Positions 24,622-38,064 of a stretch of DNA of 64,000 nucleotides are shown here, piece after piece. The stretch comes from Biscogniauxia marginata. Taxonomy: Eukaryota > Ascomycota > Sordariomycetes > Xylariales > Xylariaceae. Below the pieces are notes generated by a model, which worked only from the letters and a program-made list of their open reading frames with translations, was not told the DNA's origin and did no database searches. The translations under genes and the position numbers were made by a program. Each line of letters begins with the position of its first letter. Position 1 is the first letter of the stretch. Location of the stretch: assembly GCA_022695795.1 (NCBI GenBank), contig MU404109.1:186001-250000 (forward strand), read 5' to 3'.

Positions 24622-25075
24622 TATAACGAACCTCCCTATATGTTTCTAGTTAATTGACTTTATAAATAAATACGTACCAGGTTTTCTTGGTTTAAAAATA
24701 ATAATGAATTAAGATTGATTTAAGTAATTCACAATATTATGTTTATTAAAAAGGTTTCAAAGTACTTTCACTATAGTATTAAAAAGTGATTATAATCTTA
24801 GATTAATAACTAAGAAATAAGAAACTAATTATATAAAGAAATTCTAATTTATTTATACTCGTTCTTCCTTATATACACTTCTACTATTTAATATATTAAA
24901 TACCAGTGAATATAAAATCCCTCTATATCTATCCTTGTTGGATATAATATCCCACTATATTCACGTCACGTGAGGTTACATCATAACCGGAACGGAACCA
25001 ACCTGTTCATTAATTCCTTGGTTCGTGCCACGACACCCTGGTATGAAATCCCTTCATTCCCATGGTTTCGTAACA
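24622..25075 (-). repeat. 5' LTR of complete minus-strand element (454 bp)
   Basis: Pairs with 17460-17913. About 40 bases of U3 starting at the CACGTCACGTGAGG motif (near 24961) are identical in both LTRs although they hold several unmutated CpA sites, whereas the R/U5 half differs at many transitions. Confidence 0.9.
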
Positions 25076-28000
25076 AGAACCTAAGAAAGTTTAATAACTA
25101 CGTTATAATAGTAATTACTATTAATAATAAGAACTTTAAACGGTATTTTAAAAAGAAAAAAACGGTATAACGAAAGAATGGCAATTAGCTAAAAGGAGGA
25201 AATCATAAAAGCGGTACCGGAACTAAGAAAGGCACTAGAACTAAGTTAAACCCTATTAAAATTAACGTTATTTAAAAGAAACAAAAAAAACAAGATAAAT
25301 TAACTATTAAGTGTTTTAACTACAAAAAAAAAACATTATAAAAACGAGTGCCGAAGTCCTAAGAAACAAGAACTAAAAACAAGAGGGATTCCTCAACTCG
25401 AGAAAAGAGCCGTCAAAACAAGGATTTAATTTAAAAACAATAAAAAAGTAAACTAAGTATTTACTATTAACACTATTAAAACAAAGAAAATTAAGGAGGC
25501 TTTTACAAAGAGAGTTTATAAATCTTATTAGGTTAACCACAAGGATTATTTAAAGAATAACTATTTATATTTAGAATATCTCACATTAAAACAAGCTAAA
25601 TAAGGATATAACGAAGGCGAACTACTATACGAATATAATAATTATAAGATAAGATACGACTTAAGAATTAAGTTAAACTATAATAATTTATATTAAAGCC
25701 ATTATAATAACGACAAATGCGAAACCTATTAAGGAAAAAGCTAGTATAATAACTTAAATTAAAGGTTTTATATAAATAATAATTATAATATTTATTAAAG
25801 CTTAAAGGAATATATATCGTTACATTAAAGCTTTTATATTAACGATATTTATTAAGTATATAAAAGTTTTAAAAATAAAGCCGGTTATTATTCTTAAAAA
25901 CCAAAAAATAATAATATAAAAAAAATAAATATATTTATAATAACGTCTCATAATAACCACATTTTCCTCGAGCATGTTATCTTTACCTCGGTTCCGAAAA
26001 AAGCAACAAAGTAATTACTAAAGGTTATATGTGTTACACCTCGATATCATACGACGTACACAACTTGCTTAAAGTAGGTTTCAAAAAAAACGAGATTAAG
26101 GAAGAATTATAAGAATTATAAAAGGAACTACATCTTCCATAATGGCTCGAAAAACGAACTAAATATAACACTAATCTATTCGGCTTTATAAAAAAACACT
26201 TAATAAAATAACAAGTAAAAACACGTGCGACTAAACAAAGCTACAAACGAATCATTAAAACATACTTCAAAAAAAAAGGAAAACTTCTAAAAATCAATAT
26301 AAACCTAAAAAAAGACATCGAGATACCTTTAATAAATAAACTTAAGAATTATTCCTTTTATTTAAAAATAATTTAGAACTTTAAAAAATTCCAAGTTAAT
26401 AAAATAAACTTAAGTTATAAAAAGGCTCTCAAAAAAGAATTAAAATTTTAATATATAAAGTTCTATATAAAGAATAAACCTTTTACCCCTTATTACGTAA
26501 AAAGTAATTAAAGAGACTATCTAAGTAATAATTACTAGAAATACGCTCTTATGAAAGCCCAAGAGTAAAAAGACATCCAGGTTATAACAACTAAAAAAAA
26601 CCAAAAAAAAAAAGACATAAAAAACCAAAAAACGGTAAAGGCTCTCGCTAGTAAAGCAGCAAAAAGCCATAAATAACAAGTTCTTATATAAAGTCTAGTC
26701 AAGACTTAATAATACCATTAAAACCAGAATTAAATATAATAAAAAGGAATATAAAGCCCTTATAAACTTAAGAGCAAATAAAAGCTATATCTTAGCTAAG
26801 ATAACTTAGAAAAACAAAATATTATAAATATATAAATAAAATCCATATTAACTATAAAACTTTAAAAGATACATGTTTAGTTACGAGAATGGCAGAGTGC
26901 TAAGAAAAATAGTACCTCTCTCGATAACTATTTAAAGACACCTCGAGCAAGTCGTTTTTAATATTACATATATATTAAATCACGACATAATACTAGAGAT
27001 AAATTAACTTAAAAAAAGTAATTCACAAATAAATTTCAAGATAAACACGCTTTATTAAGATTAAAAACAAGAGGAATCAATTATTACGAGTTATAAAATA
27101 AGTACCGCAAATAACTTTAAAGAAATAAATATAAAAATAAAACATATTACCTATATAATTTAAATAACCAAGCTTAAAAATCTAACGAAAAAAGTACCGC
27201 GTGAGTACCTTCGTTTCTATAAATTATTTAGAAATAAAACAAAAAAAGAATTACTAAAACATAGCTAATAAGATCACTAAATCTACTTTAAAAAAGGAAA
27301 ACAACTAAAATTATTTTTAATATATCTTATAAATCAGGAAAAATAAAGAGCATTATAAAAAGAAATCTAGAAGGATCTCGATAAAGGATATATTTAAAAG
27401 TTAAAATCCTCGTTAAAATACCCAGTAATCATAATACCTAAAATAAATAAAAACGAGAAATAACATATTAATAAAAAAGGAAACCTAGTATAACGACAAG
27501 TAATCGATTACCGACACCTCAATAAAATAACTAAGAAAAACGGGTATTCGTTACCACTAATAAAACTCATAAAAAGACAAATTAACAAGGCCTAAATCTT
27601 CATAGCATTAAACCTTCGCAATAAATACTATATAATTAAAATAGCTAAAAAACACGAACAATATATAGCCTTTTAAATAATATATAAACATTATAAATAT
27701 AAAGTTATATTATTTAAACTTATTAACGCACTTATTATATTTTAATACATAATTATAATAGTTCTTTGTAAGTTCCTAGATAAATTTGTATTTATTTATT
27801 TAAACAATATCCTAATTTACTTAAAAAACGAGAAAAAGTATAAAAAACATATAAAGCAAGTATTAAAAGCCCTAGAGAAAGCGAACCTACTCGTCTATCC
27901 AACTAAAAGTAAATAACATGTTAAAAAACTAAATTATTTAAGGTTTATAATAAATCCAGGAGAAATCCGCATTTAAAAAGGAAAAATAGTAATAATTAAG

Positions 28001-30180
28001 GATTAACTAGAACCTAAAAGTATTATAAACGTATATACATTTCTTGGCTTTATTAATTATGTTAAATAACTTATTAAGGATTTCGGGCGTACTACTAAAC
28101 CATTAACGGAACTAATTACCTTAATAAAAACAAAAAAGGCTTTTTATTTTACTAAAAAAGCTAGGCAGGCTTTTTAGTAACTAAAAGAAGTTATAATTAG
28201 TGAGGTTATATATAAACTTCTAAACGAAAATAAAAAAAAACAACTAAAGATAAACGCTTTAAATTTTGCTATTAAAATAGTTTTAAAACAACTAAAAGAT
28301 AATAAGAAATAATACCTAGTCGCGTACTTATTCAAAGCACTACATAGTACTAAATTAAATTATTAGATTTATAATAAGGAATTATTAATAGTTATTAAAG
28401 CATTAAAGAAATAAGAACTATAGCTTAGCAAAACAAAAAAACTTATTAACATCTATTTAAACCATAAAAACCTTACACGATTTATAACAACATAAACGCT
28501 TAATTAAAGATATAAGCGTTAAATGATTTTCTTGTTTAAATTTAATTTTAGAATTTAATATATTAGGGGAAAGGAAAATATCTAAACAGATTTTCTTAGT
28601 AAAAAGGGAGATTATAAATTAAAAATCAATAAAAAAGATGTTTAAATATTCTAACAACAAAATGACAAATTAGTTGTATTAATTTATATGCAAATTAACA
28701 TAAAAAACTAGAAATAACGTTTTAAGGAAAATTATAATTAAAAGGAAAAATAATTATAGTTTTAATAAGGATCTAACGACGAACTTCTCTCGTATAAAGA
28801 AAAGGTATACGTACTAGAATAAATACAGAACGAATTCGTTAAAGAATTTCACGAATATTCTTTATACAGCCACCAAGGGATTTTTAAAACAGTGAAACGA
28901 CTTTAAGAAGAATTCGACTTTTTAGGAATATAATAAACAATTAAAAGAATTATAAAGAATTATAATATTTATAATAAAGCTAAAGCATTATAATATAAAC
29001 CATATAAATTACTATAACCAACCTAGATACTTAATAAAGTATAAAATATAATTATATGAGATTTCGTAATAAAACTCTTAAAGTTAAAAGATCTTACTAT
29101 AGGAGTACCTTATAACAACATATAAGTAATCGTTAATAAACTCACGAAATATGCTTACTTCTTATTATTTAACGAATTAAACACAGTAAAATAATTAGTT
29201 TTTAGCTTTTTAAAAGAGTATATTAATAAATATAAGCTATTAAAACGCGTTATTTTAAATAGAGATAAGTTGTTTACGTTAAAATTTTGGACTAGTTTAA
29301 TAAAACGAATAGGAATTAAGCAAAAATTGTTTATAGCGTATTACCCCTAAACCGATAGATAAATAAAGAAACTAAACTAGATAATAAAACAATACTTACG
29401 AAGTTATATTAACTAAGAAATAAATAACTAGGTAGAATTACTATTAATAGCCTAAATAATATATAACACTTTAATTAACGAAGATATAAAGATGTCATTA
29501 TATAAGGTAGTATACAGGTAAAAGGCGGAAGCTTAAAAACAACCGATTAAACTCACGGAAGCACCAAGAGTCGAAATAAAAGCCTTGAGAGCGGAAGTAC
29601 TATCTGAAAAGATTTAGGTAGTATAATAACGGCTATAAAAAGAATTATAGTTTATTTAAAATAAAATAACAAAGTATTATAATAAAAAAAGAATTAAGGG
29701 ATTAATTCTTAAGAAAGAAGACATGATTTATTTATTCCGTTAACGACAAAGCGTAATATTAAAAACACTTTAAATTAAAACAAAGCGACTTAACGAAAAA
29801 CTTAAATTTAAGAAATTAGGACTATATAAAATTAAAGAGGTTATTTTAAAAGTTAATTATAAGTTAGTATTATTAAAAGGATTTAGAATATATTTTATAT
29901 TTCATGTTTCGCTCTTAAAACCAGCATTAAATAACATTATACTAAAAAACTAACTAGAATTTAAAGAAAACCTTAATAAGTACGAAATAAAAAAAATACT
30001 AGATTTAAAACAAGTCGGAGGTTAATTATAATATTTTGTTAAATAAAAAGGCTATTTATTAGAAAAAAAACATTTAGGAACTATTTAAGCATTTAAAGAA
30101 CTTAATAAATAAAATTAAGGATTTTTATCGCTAGAATTTAAACCGGCTAAGAAGGCTTAAATATCGAAGTTTTAATCTTA
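25076..30180 (+). pseudogene. gag C-terminus and pol of plus-strand element, RIP-inactivated
   Basis: Continues the gag interrupted at 17459. It contains a zinc knuckle near 25310-25355 (Cys-x2-Tyr-x4-His-x4-Cys, Tyr being a mutated Cys), a protease core near 26757 (Ala-Leu-Ile-Asn-Leu-x-Ala in place of Asp-Ser-Gly-Ala), and the RT box read Tyr-Leu-Asn-Asn at 27797-27808. The integrase HHCC zinc region is near 28846-28980 and a chromodomain lies near 29960-30110. The Asp-to-Asn changes at both catalytic boxes are single G-to-A steps. The following 3' LTR (30873) does not match the 5' LTR at 16079. Confidence 0.8.
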
Positions 30181-30804
30181 CTAAGAACGATCAAGAAAGG
30201 AAGAAGGGTAGGCCTCGGAAATAAGTAAACCTTACGAAGATTTAAATTAACGTTATAATTTCTTTATACGTTGCGATTTTTTAGTAAGACGTTTTTGTTT
30301 TTCTTCCTCGCGCTCGACGCGCTTTAATTTCTCGAGGGAATTAAAACCCCGAGTAACTATTTTACGTAATTTATTTGATTATAATCGACGTTCGGTACGT
30401 AAACGGCGTACGTGATTTATTTCTTCTTTAGTAGCTAGTTATATAACTTAATAACAAGACTTCGCCGCTTTTAACTTAACCTTAACTTTTTGAAATTATT
30501 TTAAAATTTCGGTTATACTTTTACACGTAATTTTAAATACGTTATAACGAGTTTAATTTAGCCGAATATATTTAATACAACGGTCGAAATTATTAAAAAC
30601 TATATACTTTTTTTTAAAACGTTTATAATGAAAATAAGTCATTTCCTTTTTTCCGTTTAAAGAAATAGCTTTTAAAAGAGTAACTTTATTTTCTACTTGT
30701 TTTTCGGCACGTCGTGAGTAATTAAGAACTTCTTTTCGAGCTTTAGTTATACGATGAGATATAATGAAAGAAAGAAAAGTAAGGTAGCTTAAAGAAAGTA
30801 ACAA
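30181..30804 (-). pseudogene. Antisense accessory ORF, second copy
   Basis: The minus strand from the ATG-containing region at 30804 reads 83 codons without a stop, then continues in the same frame with TAA-type stops to TAG at 30181. Features match the 18005 copy in order: a Cys/Tyr-rich N-terminal part (DRCIKY), a long Lys/Glu/Arg-rich helix (EKLKRVEREEEKQKR) and the C-terminal block LLISEAYPSSF. It sits antisense between chromodomain and the polypurine tract of the 3' LTR at 30873. Confidence 0.6.
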
Positions 30805-30872
30805 ATAAGAAAGAAGGATAATAGAGCCCTTTTTTTATTTTTAAGATAAAGATCTTCGAAGAGGAAAAATAA

Positions 30873-31281
30873 TGTTACGGACCCTAAAATGGAACTATGT
30901 ATTAGTTACGTAGTTTAACGAGAGAATTAGTAAATCGCTCTCCTTAGTAAAGTAATTTAATGATTTAGTGACTTAATAAATCGCTTCTCTTAGCGAAGCG
31001 ATTTAGCGATTTATTTATTTTAAAGAAAAAAGAAATAAATATAAATAAATTAGAATTTCCTTATGTATTTAGTTATTTTTTCTAGTTTTTTAGCTATTAA
31101 TCTAAGATTATAATTACTTTTTAATATTATAATGAGAGTACCTTGAAACCTTTTTGATAAATACAACATTTTAAATTAATTAAACCAATTTTAACCCATT
31201 GTTACCTTTAAATCAAGAAAACCTAGTACGTACTCACCTGTGAAGTTAGCTGACTAGGAACACACAAGGAGGTTCGTCACA
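30873..31281 (+). repeat. LTR, 409 bp (3' LTR; U3 type B)
   Basis: Starts TGTTACGGACCC after a purine-rich AGAGGAAAAATAA tract and ends TTCGTCACA. U3 carries an AAATCGCTT/AAGCGATTT hairpin near 30983. It is followed by TAAAA and then mid-pol sequence of another element, so it is the right end of an insertion in pol. The flank does not match the ATTTA before the LTR at 16079. Confidence 0.85.
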
Positions 31282-34200
31282 TAAAACAACAAGTAAAAAT
31301 ACGTGTAACTAAATTAAGCTATAAACAAATCGTTAAAATATACCTTAAAAAAAAGGGAAAATTTCTAGAAATCAATATAAACCTATAAAAAGACATTAAA
31401 TTACCTTTAACAAACAAACTCAAGAATTATGCATTTTATTCGAAGATAATCCAAAACCTTAAGAAATTTCGAGTTAATAAAAAAACAAATTTAGGTTATA
31501 AAAAGGCCCTCGAAAAAAAATTAAAGTTTTAATATACAAGGTTTTATATAAAGAACAAACCTCTCACCTTTTACTACGTAAAAGATAATTAAAGAAACTA
31601 TTTAAATAATAATTACTAGAAACACGCTTTTATAAAAGCCTAAGAATAAAAGGATATCTAGGTTATAATAACTTAAAGAAACTTAAAAGAGAAAAGGCGT
31701 GGAAAACCAAAAAACGATAAAGGCTCTCACTAATAAAGCAGTAAAAAGCTATAAATAGCAAGTCTTTATATAAAGTCTAGTTAGAACTTGATAATACCAT
31801 TATAATTAAAGTCAAATATAATAAAAAAAAATACAAAGCCTTTATAAACTTAAGAATAAATAAAAGCTATATCTTAACCGAAATAACTTAAAAAAACAAA
31901 ATATTATAAATATATAAACAAAGTTTATATTAACTATAAAACTTCGAAGAATATATATTTAATTACAAGAATGGTAGAGTATTAAGAAAGATAATCCCTT
32001 TCTCGATAACCATTTAAAAACATCCCGAGTAAGTCATTTTTAATATTACATATATATTAAGTCACGACATAATACTAAGAATGAATTAGCTTAAAAAAAC
32101 AATTTATAAATAAATTTTAAGATAAACACGCTCCATTAGGATTAAAAATAGAAAAAGTTAATTATTACGGGTTATAAAATAAGTACCGCAAGTGACTTTA
32201 AAAAAACAAATATAAAAATAAAATATATCGCTTATATAATTCGAGTAACTAAGCCTAAAAATCTAACGAAGAAAGTATTACGTAAGTACTTCCATTTCCA
32301 TAAATTATTTAAAGATAAAACAAAAAAAGAATTATTAAAACATAATTAATAAAATCACTAAATTTACTTTAAAGAAAGAAAATAACTAAAACTATTTTTA
32401 ATATATTTTATAAATCAGGAAAAATAAAAAGTATTATAAAAAGGAATTTAAAAAGATCTTAATAAAAAATATATTTAAAAATTAAAGTCCTCGTTAAAAT
32501 ACCTAGTAGTTATAGTATTAAAAATCAATAAAGACGAAAAGTAACATATTAATAAAAAAAGAAATCTAGTGTAACGACGAGTAATCGATTATTAACACCT
32601 TAATAAAATAACCAAAAAAACAAATATTTGTTACTATTAATAAAACTTATAAAAAATAAATTAATAAGGTTTAAATTTTTATAGTATTAAACTTTCGCGA
32701 TAATTATTATATAATTAGAATAACTAAAAAACACAAATAATATATAGCTTTTTAAACGATATATAAATATTATAAGTATAAAGTTATGTTATTTAAACTT
32801 ATTAACGTACTCGCTACATTTTAATATATAATTATAATAGTTCTTCGTAAGTTTCTAGATAAATTTATATTTATTTACTTAAACGATATCCTAATTTACT
32901 TAAAAAACGAGAAAAAGCATAAAAAACATATAAAACAAGTATTAAAAACCCTAGAAAAAGCAAACTTACTCGTTTATTTAACTAAAAATGAATAATATAT
33001 TAAAAAACTAAACTATTTAGGGTTTATAATAAGTTTAAAAGAAATCCGCATTTAAAAAAAGAAAATAGTAATAATTAAGAATTAATTAGAACTTAAAAGT
33101 GTTATAAACATACGCATATTTCTTGGCTTTATTAATTACGTTAAATAACTTATTAAAGATTTCGGGCGGATCGCTAAACTATTAATAAAATTAATTACCT
33201 CAGCGAAAACAAAAGAAGCTTTTCATTTCATTAAAGAAGCTAAATAGGCTTTTTAGTAGTTAAAAGAAGTTATAACTAATAAGGTTATATATAAACTTTT
33301 AAACGAAAATAAGAAGAAACGATTAAGGACAAATGCCTTAAATTTCGCTATTAAAGCAGTTTTAAAACAACTAAAAAACAATAAAAAATAATATTTAATC
33401 GTGTACTTATTTAAAACACTACATAATACTAAATTGAATTATTAAATTTATAATAAGAAATTATTAATAATAATTAAAGCGCTAAAAAAATGGGAACTAT
33501 AACTTAATAAAACCAAAAAACTTATTAATATTTATTTAAACCATAAAAACCTTACACGATTTATAATAACATAAACGTTTAATTAAAAACATAAACGTTA
33601 AATGATTTTCTTATTTAATTTTAATTTTAAAATCTAGCACATCAAAAGAAAAGAAAATATTTAAACAGATCTTCTTAGTAAAAAAGGAGATTATAAATCA
33701 AAAATCAATAAAAAAGATATTTAAATGTTTAAATAATAAAATAACGGATTAATTATATTAACTTATATGCGAATTAATATAAGAAACTAGAAATAACGTT
33801 TTAAGGAAAATTACAATTAAAAAGAAAAATAATTATAATTTTAATAAGGATTTAACGACGAACTTCTCTCGTATAAAGAAAAGATATATATATTAAAACG
33901 AGTATAAAACGAATTCGTCAAAGAATTTTACGAACATCTTTTATATAGTTACTAGGGAATTTTTAAAACAATAAAACGACTTTAGAAAGAATTTGACTTT
34001 TTAGGGATACGATAAATAATTAAAAGAATTATAAAAAATTACAACGTTTATAATAAAGCCAAAACATCACGACATAAACCATATAAATTATTATAACTAA
34101 CTTAAATACCTAATAAAGCGTGACATATAATTATATGGGATTTCGTAATGAAACTTTTAAAGTCAAAAGATTTTATTATAAAAGTGCCTTATAATAATAT

Positions 34201-35160
34201 ATAAATAATCGTTAATAAACTCATGAAATATGCCTACTTTTTATTATTTAACGAATTAAGCATAATAAAACAACTAACTTTTAATTTCTTAAGAGAATAT
34301 GTTAATAAATATAAACTATTAAAACGTATTATTTTAAATAAATCTAATAAAACAAATAAAAGTTTAATAAAAGTTATTTATAACGTATTATCTTTAAATA
34401 AACAAATAAACAAAGAAATTAAACTAAACAATAAAACAATATTTACGAAGCTATATTAACTAGGAAATAAACAACTAAGTAAAATTATTACTAATAACCT
34501 AAATAACATATAACACTTCGATTAACGAGGATATAAAGATATCACTACACGAGGCAGTATACAAGTAGAAAGCGGAAATTTAAAGACAACCGATCAAACT
34601 TATAAAAACATTAAAAATCGAAATAGAGGCTCTAAAAGCAAAAATACTATCCAAAAAGGTCTAAGCAGTATAATAACGGCTATAAAAAGAATTATAATTC
34701 ATTTAAAATAAAATAATAAAGTATTATAACAAAAAAAGAATTAAAGGATTAATTCTTAAAAAAGAAAACATAGTTTACTTACTTCGTTAATAATAAGGCG
34801 TAACGTTAAAAACACCTTAAATTAAAATAAAACGACTTAACAAAAAACTTAAATTTAAGAAATTAAAACTATATAAAATTAAAAAGGTTATTTCGAAAGT
34901 TAATTATAAACTAGCGCTATTAAAAGGATCTAAAATATATTTTATATTCCATGTTTTATTCTTAAAACTAGCATTAAAAAACGCCTTATTAAAAAGCTAA
35001 CTAGAATTTAAAAAAAAACCTAATAAATACGAAGTAAAAAAGATACTAAATTTAAAACGAATTAAAGGTTAATTACAATATTTTATTAAATAGGAAGGTT
35101 ACTTACTAAAGAAAAACACTTAAAAACCACTTAAGTATTTAAAGAATTTAACGGTTAAGC
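31282..35160 (+). pseudogene. pol fragment of a second plus-strand element
   Basis: Starts inside pol just before the protease and continues through RT (Tyr-Leu-Asn-Asp near 32880), RNase H, integrase and chromodomain (near 34990-35140). The longest open frame, 34223-34459, is integrase core and spans a deletion of about 30 bases relative to the copy at 29260. The 5' half of this element is absent from the window. Confidence 0.75.
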
Positions 35161-35189
35161 TTGAGAGCTTTCACCGCCAAAACCCAGAT

Positions 35190-35800
35190 CGCCCAAGGGG
35201 ATTTAAGGACCTAAGTCGTGATCTAGTTACGGCTAGTCAAAGGAGGGGACGGCCTTGGAAACAACTTTAACCTGTTCGGCTAAGAACTGTTGTTCGGCTT
35301 AAAAACGCTTTTACTCCGCCTTAATACATTCTTAATCTTCTAACTTATCTAGGTTTTAAAATCCGCGTCGAATAAATTAAACCTTACGCTTACGTAACTA
35401 TTCGGATTAACGATTTAACCGCGTAATTTTACCTAATAATTCCTGAAGTTACTAAACAATTATTTGTTTTTCTCGATTTATCTTGAGTTTTTTTTTATAG
35501 ATATTTTAAAGGGATTTTAAAGAAACATGGTTACCGTTATAAAAAGTGGTATTAATCTCGTTATAATTCTAATATTTTTTCCGATTTTCTAACATCTTAT
35601 ATAATAAGCCCCTTTTAAAATAATAAGTATAAAATATAACTATATATTTAAATTAATCGATAACGGCGGCTAGTTCGTATCGATATTCGAAGAAATTCTT
35701 TTTTTTAAACCTGTTTACACATTTTTAGTAACACGATAAAATAACATAATTAAAATAAAAAGTTACCAAGAAAAGAAGTTTTAAAGATAAAACCATTTAA
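35190..35800 (-). pseudogene. Antisense accessory ORF, third copy
   Basis: On the minus strand, between chromodomain and the LTR at 35814. Recognised from its C-terminal end near 35240, which reads AEQVKVVSKAVPSFD before a TAG, matching the FPSFD end of the 18005 copy. Boundaries are approximate. Confidence 0.45.
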
Positions 35801-35813
35801 AGAGGAGATATAA

Positions 35814-36187
35814 TGTTACAACTTAATAAGGGTAAAAAGAATTAAAGTAGTCATGTGATTTAAGGTTACATAACTCTAGAAGGAATTTTTTGTTGTTCTC
35901 CTAAGAATTAAGGAGAATGTGGGTATAACTCCCTATAAAGAATGAAGTATAAGTAAATTAGAATTTCCTACGTATCTAGTTATTCATTTTAGTTCTTTAG
36001 CTATTAATCTAAGACTATAATCACTCTTTAATACTATAGAGAGAGTACCGTGAAATCTCTCTAACGAACAGAACAAAGTGAATCTCTTAAACCAATCTCA
36101 ATCCACTATTACCTTTAAATCAAGAAAACTTAATACGTACTCACCTGTGAAGTCAACTGATTAGGAACACATAAAGAGGTTCGTCAC
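35814..36187 (+). repeat. LTR, 374 bp (3' LTR)
   Basis: Starts TGTTACAACTT after AAAGAGGAGATATAA and ends GGTTCGTCACA. It is followed by AATTA and then the chromodomain region of yet another element, so this insertion hit the 3' end of pol. Confidence 0.85.
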
Positions 36188-36984
36188 AAATTAGTTATAA
36201 TATTTTTTAAGCATTTAAAAAACTTAATAAATAAGCTTAAAAGCTTTTATCGCTAAAACTTAAATCAGTTAAAAAGCCTTAATAAAAAAGAAAAAGGTTT
36301 AATTAAAATCAATCGAAAAAGGGGAAAACCCCTAAAATAAGCGCGTTTTATTTAAACTCGAATTAACGTAATAATCTTTTTATATATAATTACTTCTTAT
36401 TAATACGTTATTACGCCGCTTTAACGCGTTTTTATTTTTTTATTTCGTTTAAGTTTTAAAAGCCTTTTTAAATAAACTTTATACTTTTTTTTAAAAAAAG
36501 TTTTATTATTAATTTAAACGAATTAAACGATTTAAAGTTTTATTAATCTTGGTTTATTAATATTTAAATTTTTAATAAGCCTCTTTTTAATAATAACTTT
36601 AAAAGTTTAAAAACGTTTATTTAGTAATACGTTTTTCGCGGTTAACTTATAACTTCTTAACATAAAAGCTTTTAAGGGAAAATAACGAGATATGGTTTTT
36701 GTTATAAAATAACATGTTTAAAGCGTTATAATTTTAATACTTATTATAACTTTTTAACATTTTATAAAATAAGCCTTTATTAAAACATTAAAAATAAGGT
36801 ATAACTTTAAAACTAAATTAAAAAATCGCGTTAATTAAATCTTTATAATATTTAAATAACGATTTCTTATTTATACGCGTAAAAGATTTAGTTACTTTTT
36901 TAAGAGGTATAACGAGTAATAAAGTAAAAAAAAAAAATTTATTTAATTATTTTTAAAATAAAAACAAAAAAAGAAAAAAAATAA
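36188..36984 (+). pseudogene. 3' end of a third plus-strand element (chromodomain end and antisense-ORF region)
   Basis: Sequence from within the chromodomain to the polypurine tract, homologous to 30020-30870. It includes the antisense-ORF region but is heavily degraded (long A/T runs). Everything upstream of the insertion point is missing from the window. Confidence 0.6.
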
Positions 36985-37403
36985 TATTATAATTAATAAA
37001 AATAATAATAAATAAAAGTCACGTGACTTTTAAATCCCGTGACTTAAAACAAGATTCTTTATAGCTCTCCTTATAAAGTAATAAAAAAAAGTATTTTTTA
37101 TTTATCTTTATTCCTCGTAATAAAAAAGGTTAAAAAATACGGGATATTACTTTTTTAAAAATAAAATATAAATAAATTAAAATTTCTTTATATATTTAGT
37201 TATTCGTTTTCTAGTTATTAATTTAAAATTATAATTACTTTTTAATATTATAATAAAAATACCTTAAAATCTTTTTAACGAACAAGACATTATAAATTTC
37301 TTGAATTAACCTTAATTCATTATTACTTTTAAAACAAGAAAAACCTAATACGTACTCACTTATAAAGTTAGCTAATTAGAAACATATAAGAAGGTTCGTT
37401 ATA
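36985..37403 (+). repeat. LTR, about 419 bp, strongly RIP-mutated
   Basis: Starts TATTATAATTAAT and ends GTTCGTTATA, the fully mutated forms of TGTTAC...TCGTCACA. The AGTCACGTGACT palindrome (37017-37028) survives in U3. Confidence 0.75.
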
Positions 37404-38064
37404 TATAGTTTCGTAGTAATTTCTAATTTCTTTTTTAAATCCGTTTTTTAATTATAATTAATTACTAGGTTTAAGGTATTTTTTCGTATTTATTTAATAA
37501 TAAAGTTCTTAATAAACTTATTTCTTTTTTATGTTAATATTTTGTGGTTATATTATTTATATATATAATTAGGAATAAAAAGGGAGTAGTTCTCGTTTTT
37601 AAGTTATCCCTTAATAACGTTCGACTTGAAAGGTATTTAACATGCTATATTTTCATATATTATTTTCTTTATTTTAGTATAATTAAAATGTTTAATATAA
37701 TTTTATAAGAAATAATCCTTAAATCCTATGTTACATTAAATAGCTTCTTATAAATTTAAGTCGTATTTAAATCGAGTTTTTAATTATTTTACTAGTTCTT
37801 TTTATATTTATCTTTTTTATTTAAGCTATTTTATAAGTAAAATAAAACATGTTTTTATAACGGCGTTTTTTATGTTTATTACTTTTATATCTTATTAATA
37901 ATTAAGTTTTATTTATTTATATATTAAATAATTATTAATTTTATAATAGTTTTAATATAATAAGATGTAATCGTTTTTAACTTTTAATAATATACCTTAT
38001 TAATTATTATTATTATGGTATATAAAGTGTTTTTCTTTAAAAAAGACTTTAATAAGTGTAATAA
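37404..38064. other. Unassigned AT-rich segment between two LTR pieces
   Basis: 660 bases that match none of the gag, pol, antisense-ORF or LTR stretches in the island that I could compare. On the minus strand it follows directly on a type-B LTR start. It may be an extended U3, a non-autonomous element body or DNA of another transposon. Confidence 0.4.

Larger units (their letters stand above)
17460..25075 (-). mobile_element. Complete chromovirus copy, 7.6 kb, minus strand, TSD GGAAC
   Basis: Two 454 bp LTRs (17460-17913 and 24622-25075) enclose a full gag-pol body. The left flank is GGAAC (17455-17459) and the right flank AGAAC (25076-25080), a 5-base duplication with one RIP transition. 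It sits inside gag of the plus-strand element at 16079. Coding on the minus strand: gag from the ATG at 24544 leftward, zinc knuckle near 23470, reverse transcriptase catalytic box (Tyr-Leu-Asn-Asp) near 20990, chromodomain near 18700-18830. An antisense second gene lies at 18005-18634. Confidence 0.9.

Noticed and set aside
24970..25170. 66-codon plus frame at the end of the complete minus-strand element
   Set aside because: It spans an LTR end and the resumed gag of the other element, so it is a junction artefact.
34223..34459. 78-codon plus frame
   Set aside because: It is a surviving piece of integrase core across a small deletion, not a separate gene.
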